From the NCBI GenBank assembly GCA_038326995.1, contig JBBQKP010000092.1, forward strand, positions 1 to 12,817: a DNA stretch of 12,817 nt, written 5' to 3'. The translations under genes and the position numbers were made by a program. Source of the DNA: JBBQKP01 sp038326995 (GTDB lineage Bacteria > Planctomycetota > Phycisphaerae > Tepidisphaerales > Tepidisphaeraceae). Shown piece by piece: positions 1-7,017 of the stretch; the stretch's first letter is position 1; each line of letters opens with the position of its first letter. The notes beneath the pieces are model-generated. The model had not been told where the DNA came from. It was given only the letters and a program-made list of their open reading frames with translations, and ran no database searches.

Positions 1-2
1 TT

Positions 3-80
3 GTTTCTGTAACTGTTACAAATGATATCAATGGCAATATAACACGCAAGATTACTTACTCAACGAATACGGGAACCTGA
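3..80 (+). CDS. 3' end of an unidentified gene (partial at left edge)
   Basis: The third forward frame is open from the window edge to a TGA at 78-80. It gives about 25 residues beginning VSVTVTNDINGNITRK and ending in a Ser/Thr-rich tail. The alternating beta-strand-like pattern (VSVTVT, ITRKITYST) resembles the C-terminus of a secreted or pilin/pseudopilin-like protein, but this is too short to assign. No convincing gene is seen on the other strand here. If real, the gene runs convergently with the minus-strand operon that ends at 166. The call rests only on frame openness and residue composition. Confidence 0.4.
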   Translation, partial: VSVTVTNDINGNITRKITYSTNTGT

Positions 81-92
81 ATTTCGCGCTAC

Positions 93-117
93 GAAAACTG
101 CCAATCCAGTTGGGCAG
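93..117 (-). terminator. Candidate intrinsic terminator of the glycosyltransferase operon
   Basis: On the minus strand an inverted repeat (CTGCCCAA / TTGGCAG, one bulged base, loop of about five bases) is followed directly by TTTTC. It lies about 50 bases beyond the stop codon of the DUF2064 gene, where the four-gene minus-strand unit should end. Stem plus T-run is the standard rho-independent layout. The stem is only about seven pairs, so efficiency is uncertain. Confidence 0.5.
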
Positions 118-165
118 TCATCGGCACGCGATTGGGTAGGGCGGAGTTCAGCTCGCCATTCGTTA

Positions 166-783
166 TCACCCGCGCCAGGCCTGATAGTCGTCGGGGGTGT
201 CGATGTCGGAGAGGGGCGTGAGCTGGTGTACGGACAAGTTCAGGCGCGTACACACTTGGAGGGTTTTGCTAAGTACTTCGTCGCCGCCCCAAGGGATGTC
301 AGTAAACAGCTCGAACAGACCTCGCTTAAGGCCGATCAGGTAATATCCGCCGTCGAGCGCGGGGCCGATCGCGACGTCGTTTGTGTGAAGAATGTCGAAA
401 GCGCTCTTGAGCAATGTGGGCGTAAGGTCTGGGCAATCCGTGCCGATAAGCACGACGCGCGACACGCCTTGCTCGAACGCACTTTGCGAGGCCTCGTGAA
501 GACGCTGGCCGAGATCGCCCGGGCCTTGCTCGACGTACCTGACCCCGCCGCCGAAGAGATCTTCCATTAGGCGCGGAGTCGTTCGCCCGGTGAATCGGAC
601 TTCGACATCACACGCGATGCTATCGTTGAAGAAATAAACAAATGTTCGCGATACGTTGAGCGTGAGCTGGACCAATTCCTGATGCACGAGCGCCGCGCCG
701 ACCGGGCCGAGCAGGGGAATGAGCCGGGTCTTGGCCCGGCCCGGCTCGGGAAAGCGCGCCATGATGATGAGCCTGTTACGCAT
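166..783 (-). CDS. DUF2064 / TIGR04282-family glycosyltransferase-like protein
   Basis: This protein of about 205 residues has the nucleotidyltransferase/GT-A fold of the DUF2064 (TIGR04282) family. Visible motifs, numbered from the GTG at 792, are the N-terminal signature FPEPGRAKTRL at 14-24, GTDCPDLT at about 117-124 (acidic, metal or nucleotide-sugar site), GPALDGGYYLIGL at 143-155 and DIDTPDDY near the end. Length matches the family (about 200). Family members are soluble, commonly sit beside a GT2 glycosyltransferase, and are often annotated as arsenosugar-biosynthesis glycosyltransferases; the exact substrate is not known from sequence. The ATG at 783 is preferred because homologues begin close to the RLIIxAR strand; a GTG at 792 would add three residues. 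Either start overlaps the 3' end of the upstream glycosyltransferase gene, suggesting translational coupling. It is the last gene of the unit. Confidence 0.88.
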   Translation of the reverse strand: MRNRLIIMARFPEPGRAKTRLIPLLGPVGAALVHQELVQLTLNVSRTFVYFFNDSIACDVEVRFTGRTTPRLMEDLFGGGVRYVEQGPGDLGQRLHEASQSAFEQGVSRVVLIGTDCPDLTPTLLKSAFDILHTNDVAIGPALDGGYYLIGLKRGLFELFTDIPWGGDEVLSKTLQVCTRLNLSVHQLTPLSDIDTPDDYQAWRG

Positions 784-2923
784 GTGAGTCACTCGGGTGC
801 ACTTTTCGCAGACCCTCGGCGAAGACCGTCAGCAGAATTTTCTTGCCCGCGAGAAACACGCCGCGAACCGTGCCGGAAATTTTCGACACGCCGATCCGCT
901 TGCGATAGCTGACGGGGACCTCGATTGAGATAAGACCCTGACGTGCGGCACGGACCTGCATCTGCACGGTCCAGCCGAAGTCGCGGTCGTCCATCTGCAA
1001 TTGCCTGAGCGACGAAGCGCGAATTGCACGGAAGGGGCCCAGGTCGGAAAACCGTTGGCCGTATAGCAGGCGAATGAGCGCGCACGCGAGTGCGTTGCCG
1101 AAGCGCTGTTGGGGCGTAAGTGCGCCGGGCTCGGCCTTTCCGAGCACGCGCGAGCCGATGACCATGTCTGCCTCTCCCCGCACGATCGGGCCGACGAGGC
1201 GGCCCATCTCGTTGGGGTGATCGCTGAAGTCGCCGTCGAGGAACACGACGACGGCAGAGTCACCGAGTACAGAAATCCCGCGCAGACAAGCTGCCCCGTA
1301 GCCGCGGTGTGGTTCGACCACGACCGTCGCGCCGTGCGCCTCGGCCACGCTCACCGTCGCGTCGTTCGAATTGTTGTCCGCGACGATGACCTGACTGACC
1401 CACTTGGGAATCTCGTCAATGACGGGGCCGATCGCGCGCTCTTCGTTCAGCGCGGGAATGATGACCGCGACGCGAGTGCCTTGGGGAAGGTGAAACGGCG
1501 TTTCCTGAAATATCGGCATGACGCGGTCTCGTTTAAGCCAGACTAAAAGACCGATCGCAAGGCCGAGCCAGACCGGAAGATGCTCGATCCATAACATCCA
1601 CGGGCTGGTTTGATGCAGGTGATAGAGCGGCAAAAGCGCGACGTAGAGCAGAATTGCCAACGCGGACCACGACCCGGCGGTGAGCGCGAGAAACGGCATG
1701 ACCCAGACGAAATACCACGGAAACTGCGTCGGACTAATAAGGAAAACAACTGCGACGGCCCACATCCCGTATCGAATCACCGCGGCCGAGTCGGGAATCT
1801 TTACGACGGACATTACAGCGAGAAAAAGCAAGACGATGCACGCAACAATGCGGCGTGGCATCTGGGCTGGATCGAAGTAGCCATCGAAGAAGGTATTGAG
1901 AGAGGCTTGATAGAGTTGATTCGAAGCCCATTGCAGCACGCCGAAAAAGCCGGCGTTGTTCATCCATTGCTTTGCGTACGCGCTGGCGCCGGAGTGCGAG
2001 GCATCTCCCCAACTGGAGAGTAGCGGGAACGAAATAATGAGTGTGAGCAGGGCGAAGAGCGCGACACCGGAGAAGAGCGATCGCCAGGATGTGACGGCGT
2101 ATCGAATCACGATGGGCGCGAGCACGACGGGCCAGAGCTTCGCACCGACGGCCAGCGCGAGCAGGACGATCGCGGTGATGCGGAAACGCCAGACGGCCGC
2201 GCCGATTGACGCGAGCGCGAGAGTCGCGGGCAAGACGTCCATGTGAAGCCCGAAGTAAACCTCTTTGATCACGAGCGGACACCACCAATAAACCGCGACC
2301 CAAGAGAGCGGCCGTCCGAGCGTGCGGAGCATTAAAAGCAATAGCGCGACGGCGACGACTTCGATCAACAGAAAGACCACCCTCAGGCCGACGGGACTGA
2401 AGGGTGCGATGAAATACGAGAGGGCGAAAACGCCTTGGGCGACGGGCGGGTAGATCGTGGTAAGTTCGGGGTGATTGACGCGAGTGAGGGTGGGCATCGC
2501 CTTGGCGGCCAGAGCTTGAAACGCAGCGTCTTGCGGCAATGCTCCGCCGCGAAGAACCTCTGCGGGGCGAATTGCGTATGGGTTGTACCCGTTGGCGGTG
2601 ACGGCGCCGTCCCACATATATCGATAAAAGTCGTCGTCGAATTTTGAAGGCTGGCCGAACATAAAAAGTCGAGCCACCAAGCCCAGCAGAAGAATGGACA
2701 AGATGACGCGCGCCGAGCTTTTGGTATTGCGAAATCCAAAGAGGATCGCCAGCACAACGGCGCCGGAGAGAACGTAGATTCGCGTAAGCGAGGTGGCGTC
2801 CGAATCCGTTCGACCTAGAAGGAACATCAAGACGAGAAAGACTCCGCCGCATACGATCCATAGCAAAAACGATTTGCTCAACACAGACTCGGGCGGACGA
2901 TTCGATGGGCTGGGCATTGGCAC
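776..2923 (-). CDS. Fused GT-C-type polyprenol-linked mannosyltransferase and GT2 glycosyltransferase
   Basis: This 715-residue protein has two parts. Residues about 19-465 are an integral membrane region with roughly a dozen hydrophobic segments. They include an early acidic loop motif (FDDDFYRYMWDG at 95-106) typical of GT-C/GT87-like enzymes that use lipid-linked sugars. Residues about 484-705 are a cytoplasmic GT2 domain of the dolichol-phosphate-mannose-synthase type: VIIPALNEE at 487-495, ADNNSND at 515-521, the metal-binding DGD at 563-565, IGSR at 589-592 and DLGPFRAIR at 627-635. A plausible reading is that one half makes a polyprenyl-phosphate sugar and the other uses it, but the acceptor is unknown. 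The gene starts with GTG at 2923, two bases after the DUF547 stop; an ATG lies at 2917. Its 3' end overlaps the DUF2064 gene. Membrane placement is inferred from hydrophobicity. Confidence 0.85.
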   Translation of the reverse strand: MPMPSPSNRPPESVLSKSFLLWIVCGGVFLVLMFLLGRTDSDATSLTRIYVLSGAVVLAILFGFRNTKSSARVILSILLLGLVARLFMFGQPSKFDDDFYRYMWDGAVTANGYNPYAIRPAEVLRGGALPQDAAFQALAAKAMPTLTRVNHPELTTIYPPVAQGVFALSYFIAPFSPVGLRVVFLLIEVVAVALLLLMLRTLGRPLSWVAVYWWCPLVIKEVYFGLHMDVLPATLALASIGAAVWRFRITAIVLLALAVGAKLWPVVLAPIVIRYAVTSWRSLFSGVALFALLTLIISFPLLSSWGDASHSGASAYAKQWMNNAGFFGVLQWASNQLYQASLNTFFDGYFDPAQMPRRIVACIVLLFLAVMSVVKIPDSAAVIRYGMWAVAVVFLISPTQFPWYFVWVMPFLALTAGSWSALAILLYVALLPLYHLHQTSPWMLWIEHLPVWLGLAIGLLVWLKRDRVMPIFQETPFHLPQGTRVAVIIPALNEERAIGPVIDEIPKWVSQVIVADNNSNDATVSVAEAHGATVVVEPHRGYGAACLRGISVLGDSAVVVFLDGDFSDHPNEMGRLVGPIVRGEADMVIGSRVLGKAEPGALTPQQRFGNALACALIRLLYGQRFSDLGPFRAIRASSLRQLQMDDRDFGWTVQMQVRAARQGLISIEVPVSYRKRIGVSKISGTVRGVFLAGKKILLTVFAEGLRKVHPSDSHA

Positions 2924-2925
2924 GG

Positions 2926-3900
2926 CTACTTCTGCACGTTCAAGGACCAGTCGTAGTCGAGAAACGTCACCATCGGCGCGTTACCGGCGGCGAGGGATTT
3001 CTTGAGCTCGTCAGAATACTCGGCCGCGTATTTCACGATGGTACCGGACGTCTGCTCGAAATCGCCGGCAAACCAGTTGTACAAACTGGTGAGCTGAAGC
3101 GTGTTAGCGGCCGGGTCGAAGATAAACCACGTCGGGCGTGCATGAATGTATCGCGTCTGCTCATCGAGTTGCTGTTCGAGTTTTGCAGCAGTGTAGGCTT
3201 CAGTGCGAAGCGGCGGACAATCAACGGCCGCACACACGAGCGCGAAGTGAATCCGCGGCTCATTATACTTCGGCCGAATTTCTTCGTGTTCGAGCTGATC
3301 CAGGCTCATCACTCGCTTGTCTATCGACCATCGGACTGCGCGCCATCGGTCTTTTTCTGGAATATCCTTAATCGACTTGATCGGATAGTGATCGATAATC
3401 AGCCGAAGAGTGAAGGCGTTGTAGGCGTTGATGAGCAACGCCAGGCGCTGGTCCTTCGACATCGTGTCGAGGTTCGCGGATTTGATACGGATGATGTACT
3501 CATCAAGCGGAGCCTGTTCCTGCTTGAGCGCGGCGTAATTGATCATACCCGCGGCGTCGACGTGCTTGCGAAGAAGAGCGTCGAACGCGGAATGGTCGAA
3601 GTCAGGGCCGGTCGGTACTTTGTTGTCGTCGGCTTTTTCCGCCGCCTGCCCCATCACGACGGCGGGCGGGCCGAAATATCGCGCGATTTGACGGTCGAGC
3701 CATGGCCCCGAGGGCGTCGGCTTGGTTGCCTGCCTGGCGAGTGGGATAATCACAAAAAGAGATGCCACAAAGATGGCGGCAACACGAACCGTTCGACGAG
3801 CTGTGAAGCGAGGCGAAAGGCCGCAAATGTTTCGATCTGCTCGATTGTTTTCAAGGGTTTGATGTGTTTCGAGTGTTGGGGATGCGGCGTTAGAGTTCAT
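2926..3900 (-). CDS. Membrane-anchored DUF547 protein
   Basis: This is a 324-residue protein. After a basic N-terminal stretch there is one hydrophobic segment (about residues 38-55, VRVAAIFVASLFVIIPLA). That predicts a signal anchor with the rest outside the cytoplasmic membrane. Residues about 98-320 are a DUF547 domain, recognised by LLINAYNAFTLRLI at 154-167, LDQLEHEEIRP at 200-210, RIHFALVCAAVDCPPLR at 216-232 and FLDYDWSLN near the C-terminus. The Cys and His of HFALVCAAVDCPP are characteristic of the family, which resembles papain-like or transglutaminase-like folds. No activity is established. It starts at ATG 3900, 27 bases after the peroxiredoxin-like gene, and ends two bases before the fused glycosyltransferase, so the genes are probably cotranscribed. 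DUF547 genes recur next to DUF2064/GT2 pairs. Confidence 0.88.
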   Translation of the reverse strand: MNSNAASPTLETHQTLENNRADRNICGLSPRFTARRTVRVAAIFVASLFVIIPLARQATKPTPSGPWLDRQIARYFGPPAVVMGQAAEKADDNKVPTGPDFDHSAFDALLRKHVDAAGMINYAALKQEQAPLDEYIIRIKSANLDTMSKDQRLALLINAYNAFTLRLIIDHYPIKSIKDIPEKDRWRAVRWSIDKRVMSLDQLEHEEIRPKYNEPRIHFALVCAAVDCPPLRTEAYTAAKLEQQLDEQTRYIHARPTWFIFDPAANTLQLTSLYNWFAGDFEQTSGTIVKYAAEYSDELKKSLAAGNAPMVTFLDYDWSLNVQK

Positions 3901-3927
3901 GAGATGAATCCGGTTTAAGTTTTCGAA

Positions 3928-4656
3928 TTACTTTTTGAGAACGTTTTTGGCGGCAAGAAGAAGGGCGTCGGGGGCCAGTCGTTTTGAGTAGTCCGGCTCA
4001 GCGTGCACGAAACGAATGAGGCCGTCTGTATCTATAATAAAAACTGCCGGGACGGGCAAAAGCTTTCGATCGGACTCTGGCGATATTGTCAGCTCGATGC
4101 CATATCCGGCATACTTTTCTGCGGTTTTTTGATCAACATAAAACGCGAGCCCGAACGCGCGGGCGAGCGACATCTCGCTATCGGAAAGAAGCGTGTAAGG
4201 CATTGGCGTCTTGGCGAGCGTGGCGGCGACGCGTGTCGGCGAATCCGGGCTCACCCCCAGGATCTGATAGCCCATCTGCAGGAGTTCGGGCTCGATCTGA
4301 CCGACCGCCACGAGGTGCGCGGTGCAGTACGGACACCACCCGCCTCGATAGAAAATGAGGATCGTTGGCTTGCTCTTATAAGCTTTTGTGAGGTCGAATG
4401 CTTCGCCCGTTTGCGTCAATATCTGCGTCGCAGGAGAGGGCGACCCGACAGTCAGTGGGTGTGCATCCTTCGCGGTTTCGCCGATCTCAGAGAGAGGGAC
4501 AACATGCATGGTGAGATCGCTTTCAGTTTCGGCAGAGTGGCCGGCCGATGGTCGAGTTGAAGGAGTCGTCGTTGCTTGCATCAAAGCGGTCGCCGATCCG
4601 GTTATATCGGCAAAGAAGAGGTACGTCACGATCAATAAGGTCCAGATGATTTGCAT
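3928..4656 (-). CDS. Exported peroxiredoxin-like (AhpC/TSA) thiol protein
   Basis: This 242-residue thioredoxin-fold protein begins with a short hydrophobic segment (residues about 3-25, IIWTLLIVTYLFFADITG), consistent with a signal peptide or anchor. A Thr/Ser-rich linker to about 65 follows, then an AhpC/TSA-type domain. The active-site stretch is FYRGGWCPYCTAHL at 102-115, with Cys108 and Cys111 forming a CxxC. LLSDSEMSLARAFG at 156-169 and VPAVFIIDTDGLIRFVH at 202-218 match the later strands of the family. It probably reduces peroxides or exchanges disulfides in the periplasm. ATG at 4656 is supported by an AGGA ribosome-binding site about seven bases upstream. It is the first gene of the four-gene minus-strand unit. 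Its link to the downstream sugar enzymes is unknown; redox support of the cysteine-bearing DUF547 protein is one guess. Confidence 0.87.
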   Translation of the reverse strand: MQIIWTLLIVTYLFFADITGSATALMQATTTPSTRPSAGHSAETESDLTMHVVPLSEIGETAKDAHPLTVGSPSPATQILTQTGEAFDLTKAYKSKPTILIFYRGGWCPYCTAHLVAVGQIEPELLQMGYQILGVSPDSPTRVAATLAKTPMPYTLLSDSEMSLARAFGLAFYVDQKTAEKYAGYGIELTISPESDRKLLPVPAVFIIDTDGLIRFVHAEPDYSKRLAPDALLLAAKNVLKK

Positions 4657-4862
4657 CGATATTCCTGAGTTAAAAATTTTCGTTCTGCGGGTGAGTCGAC
4701 CTCGCGACCGAAACCTTACACGCGTGCATGATACACGATAGAGTTCGCTTTTGATTTCCGTGTTCGGCCCGTCCGGCAGGACATTGTTTTTCTCGATTGG
4801 TCTGAATTCGACTAAAGGAGCCGCGTAAGAAGTAGGCGGGTGTTTCTAAATCTAGAGCAAGC
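4657..4862. other. Intergenic region upstream of the peroxiredoxin/glycosyltransferase unit
   Basis: These 206 bases lie between the stop of the SPOUT methyltransferase gene and the start of the peroxiredoxin-like gene, both on the minus strand. They must contain the promoter of the four-gene unit unless it is read through from upstream. A ribosome-binding site (AGGA) is clear just before 4656, but no convincing -35/-10 pair was found. The only other recognisable item is repeat copy A. Confidence 0.6.
4766..4783 (+). repeat. REP-like repeat, copy A
   Basis: The sequence GGCCCGTCCGGCAGGACA is identical to copy B at 8000-8017. The match continues one base to the left (C) and two to the right (TT). 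It contains an internal GTCC/GGAC inverted repeat with a GGCA loop. It lies between the RNA methyltransferase gene and the start of the peroxiredoxin-like gene. Confidence 0.6.
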
Positions 4863-5669
4863 TCAATTTCGCGTAACGTGCCATGCGAACAGTGCGCAGG
4901 CGATAGCGACGTTTAAGCTGTCGGTGCCCAGGCTCATAGGGATGGTCAGATGGTGCGAGCACGCGTCGATTTCTGCATCAGAAAGGCCGTGAGCTTCACT
5001 TCCCAGGACGATGGCACAGCTGCGCGTCGGCGTGAACTGATCGAGTGGCGAGGCGTCAGCGCGAAGCACACTCGCGAGCGTGTCGAAATCGAACTCGCGG
5101 CTTAGACGTTTGAGATCGCTCACGATGTCCGTGGACAACACGACCGGCACGGTGAACGCTGCCCCCATGGAAACGCGAATACTTTGTCTGTAGAAAGGGT
5201 CGGCACTTTTCGGGCCGATGACCAGAGCGCACGCGCCGAGCCCGGCCGAGATGCGAAGAATTGAGCCGAGGTTTTCCGTGCTGTTGAGCTCTGGTGCCAC
5301 GACAACGAGCCGTCTTTCAGACGCGTGAACAACTGGATCGGCGAGGACGGAATCGAGCGTCGGCGCTTCGCCCTTTACGCCCACGGCCAGGGCGCCATTG
5401 TGAAACCGATAGCCAACAACCTGATCGATGACGCGGTCGGGGACGACATACAGCTGCACTTCATCCGTTACGCACGCTTGGAGCTTATTGAGCAATCGAG
5501 GCGAGGTCAGCACGCTTTCGCATGTGAACTTCGACGCCAGTAGACGCTCGACGACGTGCAGCCCCTCGGCGATGAACCGGTTTCCCTGCCGCGACAAATC
5601 ACGATCCTTCATGAGCGTGTAAGGACTCAGCCGCGGATCGTCTGCGATGTCGAGCGGGATGATGGGCAA
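4863..5669 (-). CDS. TrmH/SpoU-family (SPOUT) RNA 2'-O-methyltransferase
   Basis: This 268-residue protein has the two parts typical of the family. An N-terminal RNA-binding, substrate-domain-like region comes first (residues about 10-100, with KDRDLSRQGNRFIAEG at 21-36 and HNGALAVG at 90-97). A C-terminal trefoil-knot methyltransferase domain follows. The three SPOUT motifs are visible: motif 1 NSTENLGSILRIS at 129-141 (catalytic Asn/Arg region), motif 2 IVLGSEAHGLS at 220-230, and motif 3 IPMSLGTDSLNVAIACALFAW at 243-263, which forms the S-adenosylmethionine-binding knot. It probably methylates a ribose in rRNA or tRNA; the target base cannot be told. The only start that keeps the conserved DPRLSPY segment is TTG at 5669, since a TAG stop lies a few codons upstream. 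It lies 55 bases after the PEP-CTERM gene on the same strand. Confidence 0.9.
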   Translation of the reverse strand: MPIIPLDIADDPRLSPYTLMKDRDLSRQGNRFIAEGLHVVERLLASKFTCESVLTSPRLLNKLQACVTDEVQLYVVPDRVIDQVVGYRFHNGALAVGVKGEAPTLDSVLADPVVHASERRLVVVAPELNSTENLGSILRISAGLGACALVIGPKSADPFYRQSIRVSMGAAFTVPVVLSTDIVSDLKRLSREFDFDTLASVLRADASPLDQFTPTRSCAIVLGSEAHGLSDAEIDACSHHLTIPMSLGTDSLNVAIACALFAWHVTRN

Positions 5670-5724
5670 GATCGCGAGGAACTAAGAATTGCGAGACTCG
5701 TCGGCGGACATTTCAACCAATTGA

Positions 5725-6840
5725 TTAGCGCCGACGAAGCCCTAAAACGATGACGCCGCACAGAAGGGTAAGTGTGGTGGGCTCGGGGACGAAGTTCTGC
5801 AGGACGTTGGCATACTCAGGGAAGCCGACGAAGGTCGAGAAGGAACTGGTTCGTCCCGAGGTACGGAGGGCATATGAGCCGTTATTGGCGGGAAGCCCGT
5901 CGATGATGCCCGCGAAGAGACCCGAAGCATCGAACACGACGGCTTGCTGTGCGAGACTCTGATCGGCGGTGTGACCGACTGGCCCGTCGACGGCGCTATT
6001 GAGCGCGGCGAGTTTCCATTCTCCGGTAGAAGTGCGGGCAAAGACTGCGCCGCTTGAGTCACTAGCGGTCAGGCCGCCCTCAAAAAGGGTACCGTCTGGA
6101 TCACCTTCGGGCGAGAAGTTATATGTGAGCGCGACGGTGGTATTTTCGAGTGAGCCGAGTGAGATCGCACGAATCGACTCAAGACGGTTGGTGCCCCACG
6201 AAATTTGCCTGTCGTCCTCACCTGACGCCCAGCCGCGAGTATTGCCGCCGGATGCGAGTGCAGTAATGGCATTACCTCGGCTGGTTCCGCGGCCGTAGAC
6301 GACGAGTTCGCGACCGGGCGAGAAATTGTCACTGGGCGTGAAGAGGGGTGAAAAGCGGGTAAAACTGGGATCGTTCGCATTAATCGTGTAGATGGCGATG
6401 TCGCTGTTACCGACGATTGTGGTATTATTCGGTCCCGCAAAGGTTCCAGTCATGTTGGTGACGGACGCGACGGTGAACGTCTGATTGTCGAAAGACAGCG
6501 TAGACCCGGGGCTAAGCTGATCGTGCCTCACGCCAAGAAACGCCCTGGGTCCAATCGGCCAGCCCAAAAGGCCGTTGCTGGTCAGGCCGAAAAGGTTCTC
6601 GCCTGCACCATTGCCGGTGTTCACACCGCGATTAAGGGCGTCTATCGTGCTGGGCAGGGTGGCAGAATTACCCAGCGAAATGACTCGCCTTCCACCGTTT
6701 TCAGTGAAGCCCACGCTGGATTGGACGACAGCCATTGCAGGGGCAACAAAAGTCATACTCAGTGCCGCGGACGCAATTAGTCCTGGCAAGCGGAATAGGG
6801 AAGCGTTAGACGACTTCGACTTGAAAGTATTTTTCTGCAT
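5725..6840 (-). CDS. PEP-CTERM surface protein with a trypsin-like serine protease domain
   Basis: This 371-residue exported protein has a signal peptide (basic start, hydrophobic core about 18-37, AMA cleavage-like site). Its C-terminal PEP-CTERM tag is VPEPTTLTLL from 351, then a hydrophobic stretch and RRR, which exosortase would process. Between them is a domain resembling chymotrypsin-fold proteases: GVRHD with His106, NSDIAIY with Asp147, and SDSSGAVF at 260-267, which aligns with the usual GDSGGPVF and puts the nucleophile at Ser262. Order and spacing of His, Asp and Ser fit the fold, but the glycines around the Ser are partly replaced, so activity is uncertain. It may act or bind at the cell surface or in the extracellular matrix. 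ATG at 6840 follows a purine-rich AAGAGAT site. A promoter lies at 6893-6920. A non-enzymatic protease-like domain is the main alternative. Confidence 0.82.
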   Translation of the reverse strand: MQKNTFKSKSSNASLFRLPGLIASAALSMTFVAPAMAVVQSSVGFTENGGRRVISLGNSATLPSTIDALNRGVNTGNGAGENLFGLTSNGLLGWPIGPRAFLGVRHDQLSPGSTLSFDNQTFTVASVTNMTGTFAGPNNTTIVGNSDIAIYTINANDPSFTRFSPLFTPSDNFSPGRELVVYGRGTSRGNAITALASGGNTRGWASGEDDRQISWGTNRLESIRAISLGSLENTTVALTYNFSPEGDPDGTLFEGGLTASDSSGAVFARTSTGEWKLAALNSAVDGPVGHTADQSLAQQAVVFDASGLFAGIIDGLPANNGSYALRTSGRTSSFSTFVGFPEYANVLQNFVPEPTTLTLLCGVIVLGLRRR

Positions 6841-6892
6841 ATGACTGATCTCTTTACTTGAGCTGTAATTGTCTCTTCTTCAGGCCTGCAGC

Positions 6893-6920
6893 ATTCTACG
6901 CTGAGTCCTTGGAGTGACAA
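6893..6920 (-). promoter_or_regulatory. Sigma-70-like promoter of the PEP-CTERM gene
   Basis: Read on the minus strand, TTGTCA (6915-6920, five of six matches to TTGACA) is followed after 16 bases by TAGAAT (6893-6898, five of six matches to TATAAT). An AT-rich run (about 6921-6935) immediately upstream could serve as an UP element. Transcription would begin near 6886, giving a leader of about 45 bases before the ATG at 6840. Confidence 0.55.
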
Positions 6921-7017
6921 GAAAAAAATTTTGAGAACCGCTCCGAACTGTAAAAAAGCGGGGCATTTTGGTCAGGTGGACTTTCCGCAGGACAGCGAAA
7001 TTTTGAAAGCCCTGAGA

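Noticed and set aside
8..20. Perfect 13-base palindrome TGTAACTGTTACA
   Set aside because: It lies inside the probable left-edge coding frame, is isolated and has no second copy or promoter nearby.
2905..3918. Long plus-strand open frame (337 codons) opposite the DUF547 gene
   Set aside because: It is antisense to a gene with clear DUF547 motifs, its translation is rich in Arg and Val with no recognisable motif, and long antisense frames are common in GC-rich DNA.
6938..7017. Possible terminator of the dehydrogenase gene (CCCCGC followed by TTTTTT on the minus strand)
   Set aside because: The T-run is present but no convincing stem precedes it.
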